Positions 26,860 to 35,246 of a DNA stretch of 64,000 bases are shown one piece after another. The first letter of the stretch is position 1; each line of letters begins with the position of its first letter. A model generated the notes under the pieces. The model had not been told where the DNA came from and ran no database searches. It was given only the letters and a program-made list of their open reading frames with translations. Origin of the DNA: CAHJWH01 sp965198905 (GTDB lineage Bacteria > Pseudomonadota > Alphaproteobacteria > Caulobacterales > Caulobacteraceae); contig OZ240678.1 of NCBI GenBank assembly GCA_965198905.1, forward strand, positions 744,001-808,000, written 5' to 3'. The translations under genes and the position numbers were made by a program.

Positions 26860-29106
26860 ATGGATTGGCTCGCGCGCATCCCGCCATCGTCGCCGCGTTC
26901 GTCCAGGTTGGGAACTCGGCGGGATCGATGGCTGGCCGTGCGTTTCCAGTGCGGGATCGCCCTGGGGCTGCTGGCCACGCCCGCCGCGCACGCGCAAACG
27001 GTTCAGTCCATCGCCGCCGCCAACGACCCCGCGCGCTCGACGACCGTGTCGCAGGTGGTGATCACCGCCTCCCGCGCGGACCTGCTGGGCGTCGCCGTCA
27101 CCGCGAGCCAGGGCAGGGTGACGAAGGAGGAGCTGGACCTGCGGCCCGCCTATCGCGTGGGTCAGCTGCTGGAGACCATACCGGGGCTGGTGGTGACGAT
27201 CCACTCCGGCGAAGCCAAGGCTAACCAGTATCTAGCCCGGGGCTTCAACCTTGATCACGGCACCGACATCGCCAACTTCTACGACGACATGCCGATCAAC
27301 CGCCCGACAAACGCCCACGGGCAGGGCTATTCCGACCTGAACTTCATCGTGCCCGAACTGGTCGACGGCCTGGACTACACCAAAGGGACGTATTACGCCG
27401 CCGTCGGCGATTTCGGGGCGGTGGTCTCCGACCACATGCACATGCCCGACGCCATCCCCAACCAGATCTCGCTGCGCGCCGGCACGCTGAACGACGACGA
27501 GGCCTTTTTGGGGGGCACGCGGACGCTGGGCCAGAACGACCGCGTGCTCGCCGCCTTTGACCTCGGCCATGTCGACGGCCCCTTCGACCATTCCGACAAC
27601 TACCAGAAGTACGCCGGCGCCCTGCGCTACAGCCACGGCGTTGTGACCGACGGCTACGACCTGAGCGTGCTCTACTATCACGGCGACGGCAACTTCACGA
27701 CCGACCAGCCGGCGCGCGCGGTGCAGGAGGGGCTGATCGGCCGCTTCGGCACGCTGGACCCCGCCGACGGCGCCCATAACGGACGGCTCAGCGTGTCCGG
27801 CCACTACGCCACCCTGGGCACGGGCTGGCGGTTCACCAGCAACGCCTACTTCATCCAGAGCAAGCAGACGCTGTGGAACGACTTCACCCACTTCCTCGAC
27901 GATCCCGTCAACGGCGACCAGGAACAGCAGGACGAGAACCGCGACACCGCGGGCGGCGCCTTCGCCCTGACCCTGGACCGCCCCCTGTTCGGCCTGGACA
28001 GCCGCACGACCCTTGGGACCCAGGCCCGCTACGACGACATCTACATCGACCGCCGCCACACCCACGACCGCCAGGTGCTGGACTATTGCGAGGAGGAGCA
28101 GCCTTCGGGGCCGGCCATCGCCTATTCGGTGGGCGATCCAGCCTGCAGCGAGGACCGGGTGCAGACGGTCGACCTGGGCTTCTACGTCCAGAACGCCACC
28201 CGCTTCACCCCCTGGTTCCGCACCGACCTCGGGTTGCGGGAGGAATACTACCGCGGCTACGACCACAGCCTGCTCCCGGGCTTCGACGGGACGGCGAACT
28301 TCGACGGCTCGACCTTCCAGGCCCTGTTCCAGCCCAAGGGCAACTTCGTGTTTGGGCCGTGGTGGAAGACGGAGGTCTATGTGAGCGCGGGGCGCGGCTT
28401 CCATTCCGACGACGTGCGGGGCGTGACCCAGACGGTGCCGATCCAGGGCATTCCGTCAGCCGCCGGCCCCACGCCCCTGCTGGTGCGCGCCGACGGGGAG
28501 GAGGTGGGCCTGCGCTCCGACCTGATCCCCAGGGTCAAGCTGCAGGTGGCGGTATTCAACATCGACCTGCAGTCGGAGCTGATCTACAACCAGGACCAGG
28601 GCCAGGACCAGGCCAGCGCCCCGAGCGCCCGGGAGGGGGCGGAGGTGTCGGCGGAGTACCACCCCTTCCCGTTCCTGGAGCTGAGCACGGACCTGACCGC
28701 CAGCCACGCCCGCTTCACCGGCGGGAACCTGTCGGCCTTCGGCCTGGGCGGGAACCACATCCCCAACGCGCCGGGCTTCATCGGCTCGTTCGGCGCGATC
28801 TTGGACAATCTCGGCCCCTATTACGGGGGAATCGAGGTCCGCGCGCTCGGCCAGTACCCGCTGGTGGACGACAACACCGAAAAGGACGCCGGCTACACCG
28901 AGACCAACATCAATCTCGGCTACAAGATCAACCCGCACTTGAAGCTGGATATCGAGGTGTTCAACCTGTTCAACGCCCGCGCGGATGCGGGAGCCTATTA
29001 TTACACGTCACGGCTTCAGGGAGAGCCCTTGGACGGCGTCGCCGATCACCAGAACCATCCGATCGAGCCGATCTCGGCGCGCTTTGCGGTGACGGCGACC
29101 TTCTGA
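26860..29106 (+). CDS. TonB-dependent receptor (metal-island paralogue 1)
   Basis: A 748-aa outer-membrane active transporter. A basic N terminus and hydrophobic signal (about residues 29-47, ending AAHAQ) are followed by a TonB-box-like SQVVITASR, a plug domain (about 60-200: GQLLETIPGLVVTIHSGE, ARGFNLDHGTD) and a 22-strand barrel ending with aromatic FAVTATF. In the plug/barrel junction it has SDHMHMPD, where paralogue 2 has SAHIRLLD, a possible metal-binding change. A ggggag ribosome site lies about 14 bases before the ATG at 26860. It is divergent from the NikR-like gene and preceded by its likely operator; the natural cargo is probably a metal complex (inference). Confidence 0.88.
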   Translation: MDWLARIPPSSPRSSRLGTRRDRWLAVRFQCGIALGLLATPAAHAQTVQSIAAANDPARSTTVSQVVITASRADLLGVAVTASQGRVTKEELDLRPAYRVGQLLETIPGLVVTIHSGEAKANQYLARGFNLDHGTDIANFYDDMPINRPTNAHGQGYSDLNFIVPELVDGLDYTKGTYYAAVGDFGAVVSDHMHMPDAIPNQISLRAGTLNDDEAFLGGTRTLGQNDRVLAAFDLGHVDGPFDHSDNYQKYAGALRYSHGVVTDGYDLSVLYYHGDGNFTTDQPARAVQEGLIGRFGTLDPADGAHNGRLSVSGHYATLGTGWRFTSNAYFIQSKQTLWNDFTHFLDDPVNGDQEQQDENRDTAGGAFALTLDRPLFGLDSRTTLGTQARYDDIYIDRRHTHDRQVLDYCEEEQPSGPAIAYSVGDPACSEDRVQTVDLGFYVQNATRFTPWFRTDLGLREEYYRGYDHSLLPGFDGTANFDGSTFQALFQPKGNFVFGPWWKTEVYVSAGRGFHSDDVRGVTQTVPIQGIPSAAGPTPLLVRADGEEVGLRSDLIPRVKLQVAVFNIDLQSELIYNQDQGQDQASAPSAREGAEVSAEYHPFPFLELSTDLTASHARFTGGNLSAFGLGGNHIPNAPGFIGSFGAILDNLGPYYGGIEVRALGQYPLVDDNTEKDAGYTETNINLGYKINPHLKLDIEVFNLFNARADAGAYYYTSRLQGEPLDGVADHQNHPIEPISARFAVTATF

Positions 29107-29153
29107 GCGGGAGTCCGGTTGCCTCCCTCCTCGATCTCTGATCTGGTGCGCCT

Positions 29154-29597
29154 ATGCTTCAGATCGTCTCAGACCTGCTGATCCTGGCCGCCGTTTCTTC
29201 GGTCGGAGCCGCTCAGGCGCCGGGGCCGGTGCAGGCGGGGCCGAAGCTCGACGATGACGCCGTCAAGGTGTTGAACAACGGGGTCAAGCGGAGCGTGAAC
29301 TGCGGCGGACACGATCTGATCGTGGCCGGCGACAACGACACGCTTCAGGTGGCCGACTGCCGGGGCATCGAGGTGGTGGGGCAACGCAACCACATCCGCG
29401 CCAAGCTGATGGACGACAGCTACATCTTCGCCTCGGGCGACAACAACGATATCGTCTACATCCCTGTGCCGGGCATAGAGGCGATCACGCGGTCCGCAGG
29501 CAAGGGCAACGAGATCAACTCGCCGCCCATGGCGGTGGACGCCAAGAACAACGTCCCCTTCAAGGCGCCGTCGAAGCCCGCGCACCCGCCCGGCTGA
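29154..29597 (+). CDS. Exported DUF3060 protein
   Basis: A 147-aa protein with a short hydrophobic leader (residues 4-20, ending GAAQA). The core contains repeating strand turns around VNCGGHDLIVAGDNDTL, ADCRGIEVVGQRNHIRA and YIFASGDNNDIVYI; such G-x-N turns are typical of DUF3060, a small beta-helix-like domain of unknown role in secreted or lipid-anchored proteins. Two cysteines may pair. It lies 47 bases after the TonB receptor gene on the same strand and is probably co-transcribed. No function can be assigned. Confidence 0.7.
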   Translation: MLQIVSDLLILAAVSSVGAAQAPGPVQAGPKLDDDAVKVLNNGVKRSVNCGGHDLIVAGDNDTLQVADCRGIEVVGQRNHIRAKLMDDSYIFASGDNNDIVYIPVPGIEAITRSAGKGNEINSPPMAVDAKNNVPFKAPSKPAHPPG

Positions 29598-29621
29598 TCC
29601 GACTGCGGAGCGATGCGGGCT

Positions 29622-30104
29622 TCAGTCCATGTGGTCCGGGACGTAGCCGGGAGTGGGCACCAGCATCAGGCTTGCGGCCAATAGCGCGACCGCGATCAGC
29701 CAGCTTGCGGCGACCTTGATGGCGAGGCCGCGACCCGTCGCCACCAGCCACGCACCCGGCAGACACAACAGCGCCCATGGCAGCGCCTTGACGAGATCCA
29801 GCCGCGCCCCCGCCACCGCGATGACCGCGCCGGTCCATAAGCCACCGTTCAGCCCCAGGGCGAAAGCCAGACGGGGCCCCACGCCCCGGGGCAGGTGCAC
29901 GCATAGTGCGGTGGCCACGATGCTGGCCCAACAGCCCACAAAGGCCGGATCGCGCCAGGCGATCGGAGGGGGCACGAAGGTGACGACCGTAGCGACCAGC
30001 GCCAGCGCCAGCAGGCTCGCGATCCAGGCCCGCCGCGGCGCATAGGCCAGGGCGAAGCCCAACGCCGCGCACAGCAGGGCGGGCGGTAGCGCCCCGCCCC
30101 TCAC
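29622..30104 (-). CDS. Small polytopic membrane protein next to HupE
   Basis: A 160-aa protein starting at the GTG at 30104, which overlaps the hupE stop by 4 bases (GTGA). It is almost entirely hydrophobic with about six spans (for example LLCAALGFALAYA, WIASLLALALVATVVTFV, FVGCWASIVATALCV, ALPWALLCLPGAWLVAT, WLIAVALLAASLML). I do not recognise the family. Tight coupling to hupE and conserved-looking arrangement of charged loops suggest it works with HupE, perhaps as a transporter partner. The frame is open upstream of 30104, but that portion is a shadow of hupE. Confidence 0.65.
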   Translation of the reverse strand: MRGGALPPALLCAALGFALAYAPRRAWIASLLALALVATVVTFVPPPIAWRDPAFVGCWASIVATALCVHLPRGVGPRLAFALGLNGGLWTGAVIAVAGARLDLVKALPWALLCLPGAWLVATGRGLAIKVAASWLIAVALLAASLMLVPTPGYVPDHMD

Positions 30105-30712
30105 TTCACCAGGGCCTGATAGAGGAAGACCACGCCCGCGAGCGCGATGCCGGCCCCCATCAGCCGGGTGACCGCCACCCCGCCCGGCCGGGCGTGCAGC
30201 GTGCCAAGCCCTATGCCGGCCACGTGCAGCAGGCCCGTGGCCAGGACGAAGCCCACCGCATAGCCGATCGGGTCCGCGGCCGAAGGCAGCTCCCGGCCGT
30301 GCGCGTACCCGTGGAACAGGGCGAACACCGCGACGATCACGCACGCCGCCCAGATCGGCGCGCGCCACTTGGCCGCGATCACCACGCCTAGCACCAGCAC
30401 CGACAAGGCGATGCCGATCTCGGTGGGCGCCATGGGCACGTTCTGCATACCGAGGAAGGCGCCGAGCACCATCACGGTGGGAAAGATCACCGGCAGGGCG
30501 ACGATCAGCGGCTGGCCCAGGAATGCGCCCCAGAGCCCCACGCCCACCATGGCCAGCAGGTGGTCGAACCCGGTCAGGGGGTGCTCGAACCCCGACACAA
30601 ACCCGCCGGGCAGTCCCGTACCCGTGTGGGCCGCCGCCGGCGAGACCGCCAGCAGCGCCGCGCCGGACGCGACCATCGCCCCGCCGGCGCGCGCCAATCT
30701 TGAACGGTTCAT
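30101..30712 (-). CDS. HupE/UreJ-family metal transporter
   Basis: A 203-aa inner-membrane protein. A signal-like segment (residues 8-26, ending AAAHTG) is followed by the family hallmark HPLTGFDHLLAMVGVGLWGA (about residues 40-59) and the later FALFHGYAHG motif (about 130). Both histidine-rich motifs lie in membrane spans and are thought to carry nickel or cobalt. The ATG at 30712 gives the signal sequence directly. It is divergent from the DUF4198 gene (about 140 bases apart) and coupled to a small membrane protein downstream. With the NikR-like gene and TonB receptor nearby it completes a plausible two-membrane metal uptake path. Confidence 0.9.
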   Translation of the reverse strand: MNRSRLARAGGAMVASGAALLAVSPAAAHTGTGLPGGFVSGFEHPLTGFDHLLAMVGVGLWGAFLGQPLIVALPVIFPTVMVLGAFLGMQNVPMAPTEIGIALSVLVLGVVIAAKWRAPIWAACVIVAVFALFHGYAHGRELPSAADPIGYAVGFVLATGLLHVAGIGLGTLHARPGGVAVTRLMGAGIALAGVVFLYQALVK

Positions 30713-30853
30713 GGGGTCAAATCGCTCGCCGCTTTCGAAAGCACTCCTCGCCCCAGCGCCTGGGTGTGTCAATTGCGGGAAAATGGAATAGAACGATCGG
30801 TGTCGAAGACGATCGTCCGGCATCCGCGCCGGCCAGCGAGCAAGGCGTCATGC
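30713..30853. promoter_or_regulatory. Divergent promoter region between hupE and the DUF4198 gene
   Basis: This 141-base gap serves two divergent starts (30712 and 30854). It contains acgatcg at about 30792 repeated at about 30808 within acgatcgt, giving both a direct and an inverted arrangement of the self-complementary word cgatcg. The CATAC/GTATG word seen before the TonB receptor is absent. No clear -10/-35 pair can be named. Confidence 0.3.
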
Positions 30854-31711
30854 GTGGCTAATAAAGTGAAAAAGATTGGCAGGAGGGCCAGCCGGACCGG
30901 GTTGCTGTTTGTCGGTTTGTGCTGGGCCGCGCCCGCCCTGTCGCACGACTTCTGGCTCCAGCCTGACAATTTCTCGCTCGCGCCGCACGCATTGATCGGC
31001 ATGTCAATCCAGGTGGGCCACGGCGTGGCGCGCCAGGGCTGGAAGTTCGACCCGTCCAGGGTCGTGCTGTTCCAGAGCGTCGGGCCGGACGGCGTCCAGG
31101 ACATCCGGGGCGAGCTGAAGCCCACGACAGGGCTGGACGTCGCCGCCCTGCGCTTCGGCGGCCCGGGGACCTACATCCTGGCCTTCCAGACCACGCCGGC
31201 GTTCAGCAACCTGCCCTTCATCCGCTACAACGACTACGCCAAGGTGGAGGGGCTTACGCCCGCGCTGGACTACCGCACCCGCACCCACACCACCGATCAG
31301 CCCGGCCGCGAACGCTACAGCCGGCGGTGCAAAGCGCTGGTGCAGGTGGGGCTGCCGGGCGCCAACTCGCCCTGGGTCACCAAACCCATCGGCCTTTCGC
31401 TGGAGATCGTGCCGGAGAAGAACCCCTACCTGCTGGCGGCCGACGCGCCCCTGCCGGTCCAGGTGCTTTACCAGGGCCGTCCCCTGCCAGGGGCCCTGGT
31501 CAAGCTGACCAACCTGGAGTTCGACGGGCGCCCGCTGGAGATGCACCTGTCCGACAAGGACGGCCGCGCCGCCTTCAAGGTGCCGCGGGTGGGCACGTGG
31601 CTGGTCAACGTGATCTGGACCCAGCCGATCAAGGGCGATCCCCAGGCCGATTTCGAGACCACCTTCTCGAGCCTGACCTTCGCCTATCCCCCACGCAGCT
31701 ACGCTCACTAA
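30854..31711 (+). CDS. Periplasmic DUF4198 protein (metal-uptake associated)
   Basis: A 285-aa exported protein starting at a GTG at 30854 (or 30866). The signal peptide ends PALS, and the mature chain would begin His-Asp-Phe-Trp (HDFWLQPDNF), the conserved start of DUF4198 proteins; an N-terminal histidine of this kind can chelate metal through its amino group. The C-terminal half has an immunoglobulin-like fold (ALVKLTNLEFDGRPLEM, DGRAAFKVPRVGTWLVNV). The family is repeatedly found with TonB receptors, HupE and NikR-type genes, where a periplasmic metal-chaperone role is suspected. It is divergent from hupE. Two additional His/Tyr-rich C-terminal residues (YAH) end the chain. Confidence 0.8.
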   Translation: MANKVKKIGRRASRTGLLFVGLCWAAPALSHDFWLQPDNFSLAPHALIGMSIQVGHGVARQGWKFDPSRVVLFQSVGPDGVQDIRGELKPTTGLDVAALRFGGPGTYILAFQTTPAFSNLPFIRYNDYAKVEGLTPALDYRTRTHTTDQPGRERYSRRCKALVQVGLPGANSPWVTKPIGLSLEIVPEKNPYLLAADAPLPVQVLYQGRPLPGALVKLTNLEFDGRPLEMHLSDKDGRAAFKVPRVGTWLVNVIWTQPIKGDPQADFETTFSSLTFAYPPRSYAH

Positions 31712-31727
31712 ATACCAATCCCGCTAA

Positions 31728-32215
31728 CTAGAACCTGTGAGGGGCTGAGGGCCTCACCCCGCGTTTGGACCACCGGCGCGTGATCTTGTTCTTCTGACCG
31801 ACGCGGGCCTCGTCTTGCCACCAGATCTCCAGCTTCAGCTCAGGTGCGAGGCTCGCCTTCACCTTCAGAAGGCCTGCATCGAAGCCCCTTTTTTGAACGC
31901 CTCAACAGCGAGCGGGTCCTGAGCCTGATGGCGGGGCCTCGCCGACAGCTTTCGATAGCCCAGCCGCCGCAGCTCACGGCTCAAAGTCTGTACGGAAACC
32001 TCAAGCTGGAAGTCATCCTCCAGTCTGCGGACCAGATCGATCAAGCGCCAACGCACCACGCCATGCACTTGCACGTCTGGGCCTTACTCGATCATCTTGA
32101 TCAAAGCGGCGTGATGGGTCGCCCCCAGACGCGGCGGCTGCCCGGCGGTTTGCGCTCGATCAGTCCACTCCGCCCTTGCGGAGCATGGCGTTGGCTGTAG
32201 GCTATCAGTAGATTG
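31728..32215 (-). pseudogene. IS630-family transposase remnant
   Basis: Minus-strand frames together read as an IS630 transposase fragment: RSGLIERKPPGS, then an in-frame TAA before GPDVQVHGVVRWRLIDLV, then TLSRELRRLGYRKLSARPRHQAQDP, a frameshift near 31875, and ELKLEIWWQDEARVGQKNKI with the first catalytic Asp, ending at 31728. The N-terminal helix-turn-helix and the C-terminal DE part of the DDE domain are missing. No terminal repeats were found. It is dead. Confidence 0.75.
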
Positions 32216-32297
32216 ATGTCTGCTCTAAGAACGCGATGTCGAGGCAGCTTCTGGCGCGATAGTGGGCTGAAGATGGACGATCGCCGGTGCGATAGCT

Positions 32298-32841
32298 GTG
32301 ACACTGGAGTTGAGGGCTACAACAGCGTACATTGCGGGTTCCCTCGAAGCCGGGTACCGTGACCTTTGCATCCGCTGCTTCGACACCGAAATGGCGCAAC
32401 TAAATGGGCTCGAACTTCACGACGTGAAGTTCGAGCCGATAGAAATCGGCCGAACAGGCCGGGGGTGTTCACCAGTTCTATTCTTCGCCTTCAGCTGTTT
32501 GGCGATCGGCTTAGCCTAGAGAGCTTTGAACTTATCGATGGCGTACCAGGCGGTACCAGTTTCAGATGCTCGGCAACGGGGATGCCGACGCCTTTGACCT
32601 AGCTGCCAGGCTGACTGAGCGTATGCGTCGCGCGCTCTCAAGGCAACATCTGACCACTGAGGCTGGCCACCCGTCGATTGCAGGCTCCGTAGTACGTGGG
32701 CAGATCGACTGGAGTCCAGAGGGTCCGCTCATGGTCGTTGATGGCCAGACTTTATCCTGGGAGGAGCTCGGGAGATTGATGCTGACCTATGAAGGCTGGC
32801 AATATAAACTTCAAATCATTTACCGAAGCGAGGAAATCTGA
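32298..32841 (+). pseudogene. Frameshifted small uncharacterised gene
   Basis: Three plus-strand frames join into one plausible protein of about 180 aa: LELRATTAYIAGSLEAGY with a CIRCF motif and EMAQLNGLELHDVKFEPIEIG (from 32298), then SILRLQLFGDRLSLESFELIDG (about 32480-32545), then YQFQMLGNGDADAFDLAARL through VVRGQIDW and SWEELGRLMLTYEGWQYKL, ending at 32841. I have seen this C-terminal pattern in small uncharacterised proteins but cannot name the family reliably. Two frame changes (about 32460 and 32550) make it a pseudogene. Base composition is lower in GC than the flanks. Confidence 0.5.
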
Positions 32842-32935
32842 ATTATATAGAGGGCCTTAGGGTGTGCTCGGCCCGGCCTGCGTTTCCTGTGCGATTTCGC
32901 GGCTAAGAACTGCCCGAAATTGGGCAAAGTGCGGC

Positions 32936-33203
32936 ATGGTCGCGACTGTCTCGCTCTCCATACTCGACCCTGTCAAGGCGGCCAGCTGAACCTACATCAC
33001 GCCCGAACTCGGCCTTGCGGAGTTCCAGGCGGTGCAACTCGCCAAGGCGGCCGCGATGGGCCCGAGGCGGCGGTCCTCGCGCTCGTCGCGCCGCCGGTTC
33101 TGATCGACCCCATCGGGAACGGACTGAGTCCTGTCAATGTAGGCGTCAGCGGCCCTGTCGCCGAACAGCTGCTGCGCCTACCCGCGGTTCCACTGGAAGC
33201 GAT
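32936..33203 (+). pseudogene. Unknown gene cut by the IS3-family element
   Basis: From the ATG at 32936 the plus strand reads MVATVSLSILDPVKAAS, then TGA (32987-32989), and continues in the same frame as TYITPELGLAEFQAVQLAKA. A one-base frame change near 33060 leads to GPEAAVLALVAPPVLIDPIG and VSGPVAEQLLRLPAVPLEAI, which runs into the IS left end at 33204. Codon use looks coding on both sides of the stop. I do not recognise the protein. It does not match the gene scrap on the other side of the IS. Confidence 0.4.
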
Positions 33204-33230
33204 TGGACTTGCCTCGGAAAAGTGGAGAGC
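33204..33230 (+). repeat. Left terminal inverted repeat of the IS3-family element
   Basis: Twenty-seven bases starting TGGACTTGCC and ending AGTGGAGAGC. The reverse complement of the right end (35220-35246) matches except for about five central positions. Confidence 0.85.
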
Positions 33231-33254
33231 TCCCGATGAGGAAGGAGAGCCACC

Positions 33255-33545
33255 ATGGCGCAGCGATTCACGAAGGAGTTTGAGGGGGAGGCCGTTCGGC
33301 TGGTCCGCACGAGCGGCCGGACCAAGCGGGAGATCGCTGATGATCTCGGCGTGGGGGTGTCGACGCTGACACGCTGGCTGGCCCACAGCCGGGACCGGCA
33401 GATGGAAGCGCCCGAGCGACCGCCGCCGGGTGAGGACGTGGCCGTCGAGTTGAAGCGGCTTCGACGGGAGAACGAGATCCTTCGCCAGGAGCGGGACATC
33501 CTGAAGAAGGCGACGGCTTTTTTCGTCAAGGAGGGAAGTCGATGA
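33255..33545 (+). CDS. IS3-family transposase OrfA
   Basis: A 96-aa protein. The N-terminal half is a helix-turn-helix (FTKEFEGEAVRLVRTSGRT, IADDLGVGVSTLTRWL), the C-terminal half a leucine-zipper-like coiled coil (VELKRLRRENEILRQERDI) ending in ATAFFVKE, all typical of IS3 OrfA. It overlaps orfB as ATGA at 33542-33545. It is intact, but the OrfB half is broken, so the element cannot transpose on its own. Confidence 0.9.
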   Translation: MAQRFTKEFEGEAVRLVRTSGRTKREIADDLGVGVSTLTRWLAHSRDRQMEAPERPPPGEDVAVELKRLRRENEILRQERDILKKATAFFVKEGSR

Positions 33546-34217
33546 GGTTTGAACTCGTCGATGCGGCGAAGAAGGATTTCCCTGTCCAGAGGCTCTGCAA
33601 GGTGCTCGGCGTCAGCGAGAGCGGCTACTTTGCCTGGAGAGATCGGCCGGCTAGCCGGCGCCAACGTGAGGACATGGTGCGAGCGGAGCCCACGTACGCT
33701 CCGCCTTCGCATGCTCGAACGGCACGTACGGCAGCCCGCGGATGACATACGAGCTGCGCGACCAAGGCCTGCAGGTGGGTCGCCGCCGCACGGCGCGACT
33801 GATGCGGGACAATGGCTTGAAGGCTCGGCAGAAGCGACGCTTCAAGCGCACGACCGACAGCGAGCACGCCTGGCCGATCGCGCCAAACCTCATCGACCAA
33901 GACTTCGCCGCGACCGCGCCCAACCAGAAGTGGGGCGTGGACATCTCCTACGTCTGGACCCGCGAGGGATGGCTGTATCTGGCCGTGGTGATCGACCTGT
34001 TCTCACGACGCGTCGTCGGCTGGTCCGTCGGCGATCGGTTACACCGTCGTCTCGCCCTTAGCTAGCTCTTGGCCAAGCCCTGGCCATCCGACGGCCTGCG
34101 CGTGGCCTGATCCACCACTCAGATCGCGGCAGTCAATATTGTTCCAATGACTACCAGGCCGAGCTGCGCCGCCATGGCATCCAGATATCGATGTCAGGCA
34201 AAGGCGACTGCTACGAT

Positions 34218-35023
34218 TGTGAGAGTGTGGGCGCTGCCTGGAGGCCTGACCCTTGCTACGATCGACCTCGTGTCATCGAGCGGCCAGGCCACGGCCTCGC
34301 CAAAGTCGGGCGATAGCGTGGTGGAGATGATCCGCCATCTCAAGGTGGCGCGCGACACCGCCGTCAAGGCGCGAACCCAAGCCATGCAAATCATGAAGGC
34401 TGTCATCGTCAGCGCTCCCGACGCCCTGCGTGAAGACCTCGATCACATCGCCGGCAAGATGGCCTTCGTGCGCCGCCTCGCAGCGTTGCGACCCGGCCCG
34501 ATCACCACCACGACGGCCTCGGCCAAGGCCAGCCTGCGTGCGATCGCCCGCCGCTGGCTGGCGCTGGACGCCGAGATCAAGGCCCATGAGGCGCAGCTGG
34601 AGACCTTCACCGCCGAGCAAGCGCCCGAGCTCGTCCAGGCGCACGGCATGGCCGCCGGCACGGCGGCTCAAATGCTGATCCTGGTCGGCGACAATCCACA
34701 GCGCATCCGCTCCGAGGCGGCCTTCGCCAAGCTCTGCGGCGCATGCCCTATTCCGGCGTCCAGCGGCAAGACCAACCGACACAGGCTCAATCGTGGCGGA
34801 GACCGACAGGCGAACGCCGCGCTGTACCGTGTCGTCATCGTGCGCATGCGCGGACACCGGCCGACGCAGGACTACGTCAAGAGGCGAACCGAACAGGGAA
34901 AGAGCAAACCGGAAATCATCCGTTGCCTGAAGCGCTACGTGGCTCGCGAGATCTACCATTACCTCTGCGCCCCGAAGCCGTCGCAGGAGCTCCTGAAAGC
35001 CGCTTGACCGATATAGGAGCATC
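34218..35023 (+). mobile_element. IS110-family fragment inserted in the IS3 orfB
   Basis: About 806 bp lying exactly between the codons for GDCYD and NAMVE of the IS3 OrfB, so the junctions are precise (after 34217 and before 35024). It encodes the C-terminal part of an IS110 transposase only. IS110 elements lack obvious terminal repeats and make little or no target duplication, as seen here. Full-length elements are about 1.2-1.5 kb, so roughly the first 40 percent is missing. Confidence 0.75.
34300..35007 (+). pseudogene. IS110-family transposase, C-terminal domain only
   Basis: The frame contains SGDSVVEMIRHLKVARDTAV, the Transposase_20 region with HGMAAGTAAQMLILVGDNP, KLCGACPIPASSGKTNRHRL and NRGGDRQANAALYRVVIVRM, followed by KPEIIRCLKRYVAREIYHYL. 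The N-terminal DEDD RuvC-like catalytic domain that should precede SGDS is absent, replaced by unrelated sequence. The open frame itself is uninterrupted to the stop at 35005-35007, but the protein could not catalyse transposition. Confidence 0.8.
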
Positions 35024-35219
35024 AACGCCATGGTTGAGACCTTCTTCAAGACCTTGAAGTCGGAGCTGGTCTGGAGGACGGTCTTCTTTACCAGGGCCGA
35101 GGCGGCAGGCGCCATCGGCCGGTACATCGACAGCTTCTACAACCCTGTCCGCCGCCACTCGGCGCTGGACTTCGTCAGCCCGGCCGCGTTCGAAAGACAC
35201 GCAGCCCAGTGAGCCGGCG

Positions 35220-35246
35220 GCTCTCCACTTAAGTGGGGCAAGTCCA
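35220..35246 (-). repeat. Right terminal inverted repeat of the IS3-family element
   Basis: Reverse complement begins TGGACTTGCC and ends AGTGGAGAGC, pairing with 33204-33230. It starts 7 bases after the orfB stop. Confidence 0.85.

Larger units (their letters stand above)
33542..35212 (+). pseudogene. IS3-family transposase OrfB, broken in three places
   Basis: Pieces of one rve-type DDE transposase: FELVDAAKKDFPVQRLCKVL (33542 on), a frame change near 33690, MTYELRDQGLQVGRRRTARL through GVDISYVWTREGWLY (first Asp; 33742-34060), a further change near 34060, then in another frame LIHHSDRGSQYCSNDY (second Asp) to SGKGDCYD at 34217. After the IS110 fragment it resumes at 35024 with NAMVETFFKTLKSEL (the catalytic Glu) and ends PVRRHSALDFVSPAAF. 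No functional protein can be made. Confidence 0.88.
33204..35246 (+). mobile_element. Dead IS3-family insertion sequence, interrupted by an IS110 fragment
   Basis: The ends are imperfect 27-bp inverted repeats (33204-33230 and 35220-35246) that begin TGGACTTGCC and end AGTGGAGAGC, with mismatches in the middle. Inside are orfA (33255-33545) and a broken orfB (33542-35212) carrying the DDE catalytic residues in three pieces. An IS110 segment (34218-35023) sits between the second Asp and the Glu. Flanking bases (gat left, ctc right) do not form a target duplication, and the flanking genes differ, so an IS-mediated deletion or recombination has occurred. Confidence 0.85.
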
